Positions 42,181 to 49,927 of a stretch of 64,000 nucleotides of DNA are shown in pieces (the first letter of the stretch is position 1; each line of letters opens with the position of its first letter). A program made the position numbers and the translations under genes. This stretch comes from Alcaligenaceae bacterium. GTDB lineage: Bacteria; Pseudomonadota; Gammaproteobacteria; Burkholderiales; Burkholderiaceae_B. The stretch covers positions 34,604 to 98,603 of the forward strand of contig CANCMG010000005.1 of assembly GCA_947378965.1 (NCBI GenBank), read 5' to 3'. Under the pieces are notes generated by a model, which was not told the origin of the DNA, made no database searches, and saw only the letters and a program-made list of their open reading frames with translations.

Positions 42181-42984
42181 TTAGCGTTTGAGGCCGGGTG
42201 TTTGCACAATACCGCCATCACCTTTGTTTGCCATAAAAATTGACAACGCAATCGTGACGTCTGAGCCATAAATCGGGAAAGGCATCCGTTGTTGTCTAAA
42301 GCAATCATTCAGACGACGCTGCATGGTCCAGAATTCTCCGCTTGAGACGCGATAGGCTGGCCACGCGCCCCAACCTAAGGCTGCGCCTGCTTGGGTGGTT
42401 AGGTCAGGTAAATCTTGCAGGCGAATTCGTTGATCCTTTGCCGAGTGACACGAGGCGCACGAGAAATCCATTGGCCCGCCTTGAAAGAAAAACATCTTTT
42501 TACCCAAGGCCACCATCTCTTTTTCTTTTGGATGTGTAGCAGGTACGTTGATCTTCATGCCTTTTGAGTGTGTCACGACATAAGCAACAACCGCTTCGAT
42601 ATCCTTGCGAACACCCTTACCAAAGGCGCCGTTGATGACGTCTTGCTGCGCGATCCCTTGCAAGGTCTGCATGCAGGTCATCAAACGCGACTCCAGATCT
42701 TGCACGCGGTCGGTGTCTTTAAAATAGCGCGGCAATTGAGCGGCTGCGCCTTCAACAACGCCGGGGCCAAGGCCGAGATCACATTTTTCGAGCGTTGCCT
42801 GTTTAGGTCCAGCAGGTTTTTTCCAAAGTTCTTCACCCGCCATTTCATAAAGCTCTGACGGATTACCGTCGGCAATCATTTCGCGATATTTGGCGATTTC
42901 ATCGCTGGCACTTTGTGACAATGCTGGCGCTGTGCTCAAGCTTAATAAGCTGGCTAAAAGGAAGAACGCGTATTTTTTTTGCAT
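42181..42984 (-). CDS. soxA: SoxA c-type cytochrome subunit
   Basis: 267 residues with a signal peptide (cleavage near ALS-QSAS). One haem-binding motif CASCH (C176, C179, H180) is present; the N-terminal site of dihaem SoxA is missing, leaving C68 and C104 that could form a disulfide. The active-site cysteine C228 in RLNDCFRQQRMP is the persulfide-modified haem ligand on which thiosulfate is conjugated to SoxYZ. Thus it is a monohaem SoxA. A 253-bp region upstream, containing a degenerate repeat, separates it from soxZ. Confidence 0.96.
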   Translation of the reverse strand: MQKKYAFFLLASLLSLSTAPALSQSASDEIAKYREMIADGNPSELYEMAGEELWKKPAGPKQATLEKCDLGLGPGVVEGAAAQLPRYFKDTDRVQDLESRLMTCMQTLQGIAQQDVINGAFGKGVRKDIEAVVAYVVTHSKGMKINVPATHPKEKEMVALGKKMFFFQGGPMDFSCASCHSAKDQRIRLQDLPDLTTQAGAALGWGAWPAYRVSSGEFWTMQRRLNDCFRQQRMPFPIYGSDVTIALSIFMANKGDGGIVQTPGLKR

Positions 42985-43050
42985 GGTTGGATCTTGAATC
43001 GAGGCAGCGTGAACATCAAACTAAAAGTGCTTGCAGCAACTGTTTTGTTT

Positions 43051-43210
43051 TTAATAACTCGTTCGCAAGCGCGTAGAAATTTGCAGCCGCAAAAGTGATC
43101 GCTGAGAAAGACTATGAACTTCGTTGCAGCAATATCACTTGCTAAAATTTTATAGGAAGTTCGCCGCTACGATCGTTATTGCTGAAAATAACTGTGAAGT
43201 TAGCGGCGGC
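43051..43210. repeat. Four-copy degenerate 40-bp repeat between soxZ and soxA
   Basis: Four units of 40 bp (43051-43090, 43091-43130, 43131-43170, 43171-43210) share ends of the form GAARTT-x-GCMGCNGC: GAAATTTGCAGCCGC, GAACTTCGTTGCAGC, GAAGTTCGCCGCTAC and GAAGTTAGCGGCGGC. The middle parts are more variable (GTGATCGCTGA, TCACTTGCTAA, GTTATTGCTGA). A further similar 15-mer at 43214-43228 next to the soxZ stop is out of the 40-bp phase. Confidence 0.75.
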
Positions 43211-43237
43211 AACGAAACCCGCAGCCGCTAGCTTGCT

Positions 43238-43549
43238 TCAGGTGATCTTTGCTTTATCGCTACGCTTGTCGCCCGAGTTATCCACCCAGTCGACGACGAT
43301 TTCATCGCCTTTTGCGGCGCCCTTGAATTTAAAATTCAAAAAAGGGTCTTTTGATATAGCTGGACCAAACTCTGCGGTAAACACAGTTTTACCTTTCACT
43401 TGAGCGATCACGGTTTGGATAAAAAAAGCAGGGATGGTAGCGCCCGCTGCATCTTTACGTTGACCGGATTCCATGTCGTGCTTCATCAAAACTTTGACGT
43501 CGGTGATGCCGTCTTTTTCAGCAGCGCGAATGCGCATTGGATCTGCCAT
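43238..43549 (-). CDS. soxZ: SoxZ sulfur-carrier partner subunit
   Basis: 103 residues, ATG preceded by AAGGAATC. MADPMRIRAAEKDGITDVKVLMKHDMESGQRKDAAG is the SoxZ start, with the conserved MKHDMESG stretch; FLNFKFKGAAKGDEIVVDWVDN and the beta-sandwich pattern follow. It forms the SoxYZ heterodimer that carries sulfur intermediates covalently on SoxY. Located 56 bp after soxY. The stop codon is followed by sequence that resembles the degenerate 40-bp repeats. Confidence 0.96.
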   Translation of the reverse strand: MADPMRIRAAEKDGITDVKVLMKHDMESGQRKDAAGATIPAFFIQTVIAQVKGKTVFTAEFGPAISKDPFLNFKFKGAAKGDEIVVDWVDNSGDKRSDKAKIT

Positions 43550-43605
43550 GATGATTCCTTTTTAAATGTCTTAAACTTGATCGTAGAAAGCGTATGTTGC
43601 GTGCC

Positions 43606-44058
43606 TTAGCCGCCGCAACCACCCAGGGTGACTTTAATTTCTTTCGTGGCGATATACCACTTGCCATCGGCCTTCACCAAAGCGTGTACGTTTGAGCTCT
43701 GGCCCATTTTGACGCGCGTCGTCACAAAGGCTTCAGCGCCTTCAGGCAATATAAACTGAGCGGCAAGATTGCTAGGATTTTTTTCGACCAAAATCGCGAT
43801 TTGAGTGGCTTTCAGTTTTGTTTCAACACCAACGGGTACGACTGCACCGTTTTCGGCGATATCCGGTGCGCGCATGATGATGTCGGCTGAGGTCTCAGGT
43901 TTTGTGCCGCCAATTGCTTTGAGCACATCGTCGAGGTTCTTACCTTCAAAAGCGGCTTTGTTCCACTCAGCGGCTTGCGCGCTGGTGATCAGGCCTGTGC
44001 TTGCCATCAGGGCAATGACCGAGGTCAGGCGTAGAACGTTTCTGCGTTGGTTATTCAT
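43606..44058 (-). CDS. soxY: SoxY sulfur-carrier protein
   Basis: 150 residues from ATG 44056-44058 with AGGAG upstream (a longer in-frame start lacks it). The N-terminus MNNQRRNVLRLTSVIALMAS is a twin-arginine signal. The conserved C-terminal swinging arm VTLGGCGG carries the reactive cysteine third from the end. The beta-sandwich body (AIGGTKPETSADIIMRAPDIAENGAVVPVGVET) is normal. SoxY holds thiosulfonate during oxidation. It is co-transcribed with soxZ. Confidence 0.97.
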   Translation of the reverse strand: MNNQRRNVLRLTSVIALMASTGLITSAQAAEWNKAAFEGKNLDDVLKAIGGTKPETSADIIMRAPDIAENGAVVPVGVETKLKATQIAILVEKNPSNLAAQFILPEGAEAFVTTRVKMGQSSNVHALVKADGKWYIATKEIKVTLGGCGG

Positions 44059-44261
44059 TGTTGCTCCTGTCAATTTCAAAAATAGTGTGTGCTGGTGTCA
44101 AGTATTGCGTGTTAAGTGCTGTGTGTCAGGCGCTATCTGAGTGCGCGCTTAGCGTTGACTCGTTGTTGCGCATATTACCGAATACTTAAATGTTACGCCG
44201 GTTCTGCGGCGGCTGTGGGCAAGGCGCTAATGAGTATTGAGTTTTTATCTGGCTGTTAACA

Positions 44262-45404
44262 CTAATGAGTAGCTAGTATCCATTTGACTAGCGCCTGCGA
44301 ATCTGCCGTAGATAACTGGTTTTGAGCCGGCATGGGGATCGCCCCCCAAACGCCTGCCCCGCCTTTTATGACTTTTTCAGTGAGCATGACTTCGCTGTTG
44401 GCCTGATTTTTATACTTATTAGCAATCTCAGCTAGCGAGGGCCCAACGAGTTTGCTGTTTGCAGCATGACAGGCAAAGCAGTTTTGCTTCTTAAACAAGT
44501 CGGCTGGCGGCATGAGGGTAGCAGGGGCGCCAGAGGTTGAGGCAGCGGCGCTTGAGGTGGTACCTGCTGTCGTCGAACCGGCGTGGGCGAGTCGACCTAG
44601 GTCTGAGCCGGGCAGTTCAGCCACGGGTGGCCGAGTGGTGTCGACCCCGCGAAAAGGTCCATAACCGCGGTTTTGTTCAGCCAAATTTTCGTGTGCATTA
44701 CGGGCGTAATCTGGCAGGCTTGAAGTGATCTTGACCGTCTCAACGCAATTGCTCATACAGGCAACCGCTTTCACGTCAGGCGCATCGCCAATCCTCCACA
44801 AACCGTGCTCGCGTGTCATGCCATTGCGGTTTGGCATCAGCTGTTGCACCTCGGCCATGTTCTTGTTGCTCAGTTCAAAGTCGTCAGGCAAAATTTCTGC
44901 CAAGTTGAGCATATAGGCTAATACTGCGTAGGTATCGTCGGCGGTCAGCGAGCGAGGCGCGTTCCACGGCATCGCGCGATAAATGTAGTCATACAAGCTC
45001 GAAATCGTTGCCACTTTCATCAAGGTGCTTCGCTGAGGTTGCTTGGGGTCAGTCAGTGAGGCAACGCGGCCGCGTTTCACGTCCGCCGCTGTGGTGCCGC
45101 CTACCAAAGGCGTAAAGACCTCGTTTGACTCACCGAACGTGCCATGACAACTGGCACATTTGTTCTCCCAAATGGGTTGACCGTCTTGCACTTTTCCTGA
45201 GCCGACGGGCAAGCCTTTAAGGTCTGGGCGCACGTCGATATCCCAGGCTTTGACTTCTGCTGGGGTGGCAGTGCGGCCAATGCCGTTGAACTGGTTTGAC
45301 GAGGCACTCTGCGCGGTGCTGTCGCTCACCGCACAAAGGCTTGCAGCAGCACTGAACAAGGCGAGTGCGACAAACTTTCCTAGGAGGCTAGCCAACTTGA
45401 ACAT
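44262..45404 (-). CDS. soxD: SoxD dihaem cytochrome c subunit of sulfane dehydrogenase
   Basis: 380 residues from ATG 45402-45404, preceded by GAGGTCAGCA; the start lies inside the end of soxC (17-bp overlap). Two haem sites are present: CASCH (C83, C86, H87) and CFACH (C309, C312, H313). A variable linker rich in S, T, A and G (GSTTAGTTSSAAASTSG) separates the domains. It accepts electrons from SoxC and passes them to the respiratory chain. A cysteine pair in ACMSNC may form a disulfide. A repeated TACTCATTAG (44262-44271 and 44227-44236) spans the stop codon. Confidence 0.94.
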   Translation of the reverse strand: MFKLASLLGKFVALALFSAAASLCAVSDSTAQSASSNQFNGIGRTATPAEVKAWDIDVRPDLKGLPVGSGKVQDGQPIWENKCASCHGTFGESNEVFTPLVGGTTAADVKRGRVASLTDPKQPQRSTLMKVATISSLYDYIYRAMPWNAPRSLTADDTYAVLAYMLNLAEILPDDFELSNKNMAEVQQLMPNRNGMTREHGLWRIGDAPDVKAVACMSNCVETVKITSSLPDYARNAHENLAEQNRGYGPFRGVDTTRPPVAELPGSDLGRLAHAGSTTAGTTSSAAASTSGAPATLMPPADLFKKQNCFACHAANSKLVGPSLAEIANKYKNQANSEVMLTEKVIKGGAGVWGAIPMPAQNQLSTADSQALVKWILATH

Positions 45405-46749
45405 TGCTGACCTCACCGTTGCTGTCGAGTTTCCAGGATTGGATCGCGTTGTTGTGATAAATCGAACGTGTGCCACGCACTTCGCGCAGCATATTGATCG
45501 GTGGCTGCACGTAGCCTGTCGAATCAATCGCGCGCGACTGCAAAATTGCGGGTGAGCCGTCCCAGTCCCAGTTGATATTGAAACGTGTGATGGCCTTGGT
45601 CAGGATTGGGCCTTCAAGGCGTGCTCCTCGCCAGTTTTTGCCGCCATCCATTGAAACATCTACGCGCTTGATGGTGCCTCGTCCAGACCAGGCGATCCCA
45701 CTCACATTGTAAAAACCTTTGGTTAAAAGCTGCTGCCCGCCCGACGGCGTCGTGATCACAGATTTACATTCTTGGATCGAGGTGTATTGACGATGCAGAC
45801 CGTTAGGCATCAAGTCGATGTAATGCACGGCTTCGTCTTTGCTGGCGTAGGGTTGATCACCCACTTCAATGCGGCGCAGCCATTTGACCGAGCTCACACC
45901 TTGCGCGCCGGGCACAAGCAATCTGAGAGGGTAGCCATTTTCAGGGCGCAACATTTCGCCGTTCATCGCCCACACTACCAAGACATCGTCCATAGCAGCT
46001 TCAATCGGGATGGTGCGCGTCATGCCCGAGCCGTCGGCGCCTTCAGTCAGAATATATTTACCCTTTTTAAGATCGGCGCCACACAGATCGAGCAGTGTTG
46101 CCAGAGGAACACCAGTAAATTCGCTGCAGGAAATCATGCCGTGGGTATATTGCACGGTCGGGACCGCAACGTTGCCCCACTCAAGACCGGTGTTTGCACC
46201 GCACTCAATAAAGTGGATACGCGAGACGCTCGGTAAGCGCATGAGATCTTCCATCGTGAAGATCATTTCGCGTTTGACTAAGCCATTGATCATCAGCCGA
46301 TGCATTGCTGGATCCAACTCATACCACCCCTGATGATGGCGCTCGAAGTGCAAGCCGCTTGGCGTAATCATCCCAAACAAACCTTGCAAAGGGGTAAACG
46401 ATACCGAGGCGGCCGACACTCGTGTCAAGCCTGGTGATTCTCTTCGCACTAAACCAGCTTCGTACTTTGACGGAATACCGTAGGGGTTTGCTGCAACGGG
46501 TTTGCCCAGCGTGGTGGCCCAAATTTGTTTGTTTAGAATGGCGGGGTCACCGACTGTTGTCGTGCTTTGCGCCAAGGCACTTGCACCCGTGGCGGTGGCA
46601 AGCGCCCCCAAAAAACTTTTGCGGATGAAGTTGCGGCGCTGTGCGTCAAGCCCGTTCTGGCTGACTTGGGCCAACAGCCCGTTATCCAAAAAATGCTCTG
46701 GAGCTTTGCTTAAACGACCAAGGTTCAAGCTTGTTAGTTTGTCGCTCAC
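45388..46749 (-). CDS. soxC: SoxC molybdopterin sulfane dehydrogenase subunit
   Basis: 453 residues starting at GTG (46747-46749) with CAGGAATC upstream. A long twin-arginine signal (RRNFIRKSFLGALATATGASALA) begins at R38. The oxidoreductase molybdopterin domain carries the molybdenum-ligating cysteine C183 in HFIECGANTG; the C-terminal Mo-co dimerisation domain follows (GFYNVSGIAWSGRGTIKRVDV). It oxidises the sulfane sulfur on SoxY. First gene of the sox run, divergent from the dienelactone-hydrolase-like gene across 304 bp. Confidence 0.97.
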   Translation of the reverse strand: MSDKLTSLNLGRLSKAPEHFLDNGLLAQVSQNGLDAQRRNFIRKSFLGALATATGASALAQSTTTVGDPAILNKQIWATTLGKPVAANPYGIPSKYEAGLVRRESPGLTRVSAASVSFTPLQGLFGMITPSGLHFERHHQGWYELDPAMHRLMINGLVKREMIFTMEDLMRLPSVSRIHFIECGANTGLEWGNVAVPTVQYTHGMISCSEFTGVPLATLLDLCGADLKKGKYILTEGADGSGMTRTIPIEAAMDDVLVVWAMNGEMLRPENGYPLRLLVPGAQGVSSVKWLRRIEVGDQPYASKDEAVHYIDLMPNGLHRQYTSIQECKSVITTPSGGQQLLTKGFYNVSGIAWSGRGTIKRVDVSMDGGKNWRGARLEGPILTKAITRFNINWDWDGSPAILQSRAIDSTGYVQPPINMLREVRGTRSIYHNNAIQSWKLDSNGEVSNVQVG

Positions 46750-47053
46750 GGTCTAGATTCCTGTCGCGCTGACTTGAGATGGATCACAATCTGGTTTCCC
46801 GACACGTGTACTTGGGGTAAAAAGGGATGCGAAGAGATACGGCAGGTCGCAAGTTGAACGCAACAGCCATCCGGGCAGTTGTGACGCTCGCAGAATAGTT
46901 AGACTCAACATGGACGCGCTTGAATGCATTTTTAGTTATAAGCTAATATCAAAAAGTAATTTAAAAGGACTTCTCAATGCCATTGGTGAAGACCCTAGTA
47001 TCAGTGGCGAGTTCGACAATCCTCTTAACGTTCAGGTCATCCAGGAGCACCGC
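46750..47053. other. 304-bp divergent intergenic region between soxC and the Tat-exported hydrolase
   Basis: The region must hold the promoters of both the sox operon and the hydrolase gene. It includes the 8-bp palindrome ACACGTGT at 46802-46809. A plus-strand frame continuous with the hydrolase is open back to an ATG at 46910, but it has no ribosome site and would precede the Tat signal by 48 residues, so I read it as untranslated. No other feature is visible. Confidence 0.5.
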
Positions 47054-47953
47054 ATGAACTCAGATCTCGCCAATGACGCAGCCGCATTGCTTGCTTCGCA
47101 CCCAACCTCGCGTCGCCGCTTTATGAAAGCCGCCACACTCGGCAGCTTGGGCACGGGCTTTGCCAGCGCAGCCCTGCCAGTGTTGTCGCAGGCAATCAAA
47201 ACGGACTTTGCTGGTATTCAAAGTGAAGAGGTGACCATTGATTCAAACGGCACAAATATTGCGGCCTACACCTCTCGGCCCACTCAGGCACAAGGAAAGC
47301 TGCCAATCGTTATCGTCGCCAGTGAAATTTTTGGTGTGCACGAGTACATCGCCGACGTGACGCGCCGCCTGGCCAAACTCGGCTACTTGGCGATTGCGCC
47401 CGAGTTCTTTACTCGCGCAGGCGAGCCCACCGAGTTGGGCACGGTCGCGGAGATCATGTCTAAGATCGTGGCCAAGACCCCTGATCAGCAAGTGTTAGGC
47501 GACATTGAAGCTGCGTTGAAGTGGGCCGGTGCAAATAATGGCGATCTGAGCCGTGTGGGGATGACTGGTTTTTGCTGGGGCGGACGCATCACATGGTTGG
47601 CCTGTCAGAAGCTGTCTTCGATGCGGGCCGGTGTTGCGTGGTACGGCCGCTTAGTTGGCGAAAAAAGCGATAATTTTCCAGAGCATCCGCTTGAACTTGC
47701 TGCGCAAACGCGTGCGCCGGTCTTGGGGCTCTATGGCGGCCAAGACACTGGTATCCCCCTCACAGATGTCGAAAAAATGAAACTCGCTTTGACTGGCTCA
47801 AATGCCACGGCAGCGGCAAAGTCCTCAAAGTTTGAGATCTACCCCGACGCGCCCCATGCGTTTCATGCAGATTATCGGCAGACGTATCAAGAGGGGCCAG
47901 CAAAAGACGGTTGGCAAAAAGCCCTGGCTTGGTTCAAAGAGAAGGGCGTTTAA
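47054..47953 (+). CDS. Tat-exported dienelactone-hydrolase-family protein
   Basis: 299 residues from ATG 47054, preceded by CCAGGAGCACCGC. A twin-arginine signal (SRRRFMKAATLGSLGTG, then SAALPVLSQA) predicts folded export. The catalytic cysteine lies in GMTGFCWGGR, the aspartate in GLYGGQDTGIP and the histidine in APHAFHADYR, as in dienelactone hydrolase. Most dienelactone hydrolases are cytoplasmic. Position at the sox locus, sharing the divergent promoter region, suggests a sulfur-linked or cofactor-linked role, which is inference. Its stop is followed by the short palindrome CGCGAATCGCG at 47954-47964. Confidence 0.9.
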   Translation: MNSDLANDAAALLASHPTSRRRFMKAATLGSLGTGFASAALPVLSQAIKTDFAGIQSEEVTIDSNGTNIAAYTSRPTQAQGKLPIVIVASEIFGVHEYIADVTRRLAKLGYLAIAPEFFTRAGEPTELGTVAEIMSKIVAKTPDQQVLGDIEAALKWAGANNGDLSRVGMTGFCWGGRITWLACQKLSSMRAGVAWYGRLVGEKSDNFPEHPLELAAQTRAPVLGLYGGQDTGIPLTDVEKMKLALTGSNATAAAKSSKFEIYPDAPHAFHADYRQTYQEGPAKDGWQKALAWFKEKGV

Positions 47954-48284
47954 CGCGAATCGCGTCGCGCCCACTTCGACGACGACTACTCAAACCACGA
48001 TCGCGTCACACTAGACGATGACCAGCCAGATCACATATCGATATAACAAACGATTCGATGTGCGAAGTGAAACTTAAGGGCAAACCCTTGTTACATTGTC
48101 CCCTCGTGGCGCCTTGGCTGAGTCATAATCCGTGAGGTGGCAACCTGCGCGCTGTATTCAGCGTCACCGTAAAGAATTTAAATGCATTAAAAAAGTAAAT
48201 ATCAAATAATCGTCTGGTGTCGCTTTTGACTAAAACGCTGCCTGACCTCCTCGCTTTGATCCGCGAGGTACCTCGGAGAGAACT
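47954..48284. other. 331-bp intergenic region upstream of the FccAB genes
   Basis: No convincing gene is seen. It starts with the palindrome CGCGAATCGCG directly after the hydrolase stop codon and contains AAGGG-CAAA-CCCTT (48076-48089), a small hairpin followed by GTTACATTGT. It ends with the 12-bp palindrome CGAGGTACCTCG and a GGAGAG ribosome site before the cytochrome gene. The second half probably contains its promoter. Confidence 0.5.
48264..48275. promoter_or_regulatory. Palindrome overlapping the leader of the FccA-like gene
   Basis: CGAGGTACCTCG is a perfect 12-bp palindrome ending 9 bp before the ATG at 48285 and directly abutting the GGAGAG ribosome site. It could be an operator or an mRNA stem that hides the ribosome site. 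Confidence 0.4.
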
Positions 48285-48635
48285 ATGAAAAATTTCAACA
48301 TGCACCTGATTTCGCCGAAGGCGTTGGTGCGTTACGCAGCAGTGGTTGCCTTTGGCCTGTTGGCCGTTAGTGGTGCGCAAGCGCAAAATCAAGACGCACT
48401 CAAGTTATATCAACGTGGTCTGGCCGCGACCTGCGCCAATTGTCATGGCACAGATGGACAAGGCGTGGTGGGGGCTGGCATGCCCTTAATCAATCATCTG
48501 AGCTCAGCCGAACTTTTGAAAAAAATGACCGACTACAAAAGCGGTGCGGTGACCGGTACCATCATGCCTCAGTTGGCCAAGGGCTACACGGATGAACAGC
48601 TGCAGACGATCGCGTCTGTGCTTGGTAAAAAATAA
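48285..48635 (+). CDS. Monohaem cytochrome c, FccA/SoxE-like subunit
   Basis: 116 residues. A signal peptide (cleavage near AQA-QNQDA) is followed by one haem site CANCH (C50, C53, H54) in CANCHGTDGQGVVG, and the distal methionine in TGTIMPQLAKG. It is the likely electron acceptor of the flavoprotein encoded 13 bp downstream. In flavocytochrome c sulfide dehydrogenase the cytochrome may be mono- or dihaem; this is the monohaem type. Confidence 0.93.
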   Translation: MKNFNMHLISPKALVRYAAVVAFGLLAVSGAQAQNQDALKLYQRGLAATCANCHGTDGQGVVGAGMPLINHLSSAELLKKMTDYKSGAVTGTIMPQLAKGYTDEQLQTIASVLGKK

Positions 48636-48648
48636 AAAGGGGCGCAAC

Positions 48649-49923
48649 ATGAATCGTCGTTTATTTCTAGGACAAAGTTCTGCGTTGTTCGGTGCTGCTC
48701 TTGGTATGCCAGGGCTTGCACGTGCCAACCTGAACAAGGCTCAAATTATCGTGGTGGGTGGTGGCTACGGTGGCGCAACTGCTGCTAAATACTTAAGACT
48801 ACTTTCGAATAACACTGCGAATGTGACCTTGATCGAGCCCAATGCACAATTTATTTCGTGCCCGATGTCGAACTTGGTAATTGGTGGCTCAAAGACCTTG
48901 GCTGATGTCACCGTGTCATACGACGCGTTGCAAAACAAGCATGGCGTTAAAGTTGTAAAAGATAGCGTTGCCTCGTTTAACGCTGAAAAGAAAACCGTTC
49001 AACTCGTATCGGGTCAAACGCTGTCATACGACAAGCTAGTGGTGTCACCAGGCATTAGCCTGATGCTTGACAGCATCGAAGGCTTGGCGCAAGCCAATCA
49101 AGCGGGCGTTACTTTGCAAGCCTGGAAAGCCGGCGATGAAACGGTTGCTTTACATAAACAGCTTGCGTCGATGCAGGATGGCGGTGTCTTTGCACTCAGC
49201 ATCCCGCTTGCGCCATACCGTTGCCCACCAGGCCCCTACGAGCGCGCCTGCCAGGTTGCCAACTATCTTAAAAAGAATAAGCCTAAGTCAAAAGTCATTA
49301 TTCTGGATGCGAATGCTGATGTCACCTCAAAGCCCGGCCTGTTCAAAAAAGTCTGGGCCGAGCAATACGCAGGTATTCTCGAATACCGCCCACAGTTCAA
49401 TGTGACCGCGGTTGATGCCAAGACTAAGACGCTTAAGTTTGACGTGCAAGACGATTTGAAGGCGGATGTTTTAAATATCTTGCCTGCCATGCGTGCGGGT
49501 GATTTAGCCGTGCAGGGCGGTATTGCCAATGCAAATAAGCGTTGGGTGCAAGTCGACTTCAAAACGTTTGAATCTACAGCAGCGAAAGATGTGCACGTGT
49601 TGGGTGATTCGATTCAAGTTGCACCCTTGATGCCAAAGTCTGGTCATATGGCGAACCAGCACGCTAAGGTCGCGGCTGCTGCCATCATCGCGCAACTCAA
49701 TGGCTTTGAGGTCAACCCTGCGCCCGTGCTGACAAACACCTGCTACAGCTTTGTCAACGATAACCAAGTCGTTCACGTGGCGAGTGTGCATCAGTATGAC
49801 GCAACTGAAAAGACGTTTAAAACGGTGGCGGGTTCTGGGGGGATTTCTGCCGGGCCAACCGATCTTGAAGGCGTCTACGCGTGGGGTTGGGCGCGCAACA
49901 TCTGGGCGGATAGCTTAGGTTGA
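48649..49923 (+). CDS. fccB: Flavocytochrome c sulfide dehydrogenase flavoprotein
   Basis: 424 residues from ATG 48649, preceded by AAGGGGCGCAAC. The twin-arginine-like MNRRLFLGQSSALFG signal is followed by IIVVGGGYGGATAAKYLR (FAD-binding). FISCPMSNLVIGG provides C71, which matches the cysteine that binds FAD covalently; the cysteines in APYRCPPGPYERA and TNTCYSFV should form the redox disulfide. It oxidises sulfide in the periplasm and hands electrons to the cytochrome subunit encoded just upstream. Equivalent to SoxF when linked to sox genes. It is convergent with the MFS gene, 4 bp away. Confidence 0.95.
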   Translation: MNRRLFLGQSSALFGAALGMPGLARANLNKAQIIVVGGGYGGATAAKYLRLLSNNTANVTLIEPNAQFISCPMSNLVIGGSKTLADVTVSYDALQNKHGVKVVKDSVASFNAEKKTVQLVSGQTLSYDKLVVSPGISLMLDSIEGLAQANQAGVTLQAWKAGDETVALHKQLASMQDGGVFALSIPLAPYRCPPGPYERACQVANYLKKNKPKSKVIILDANADVTSKPGLFKKVWAEQYAGILEYRPQFNVTAVDAKTKTLKFDVQDDLKADVLNILPAMRAGDLAVQGGIANANKRWVQVDFKTFESTAAKDVHVLGDSIQVAPLMPKSGHMANQHAKVAAAAIIAQLNGFEVNPAPVLTNTCYSFVNDNQVVHVASVHQYDATEKTFKTVAGSGGISAGPTDLEGVYAWGWARNIWADSLG

Positions 49924-49927
49924 ATGC

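Noticed and set aside
44227..44271. TACTCATTAG direct repeat over the soxD stop codon as a fourth stop-seeded array
   Set aside because: Only a 10-bp match in two places 35 bp apart; could be chance, so not counted as an array.
46910..47053. N-terminal extension of the exported hydrolase
   Set aside because: It would place 48 residues before a normal twin-arginine signal and lacks a ribosome site; the ATG at 47054 has CCAGGAGC upstream.
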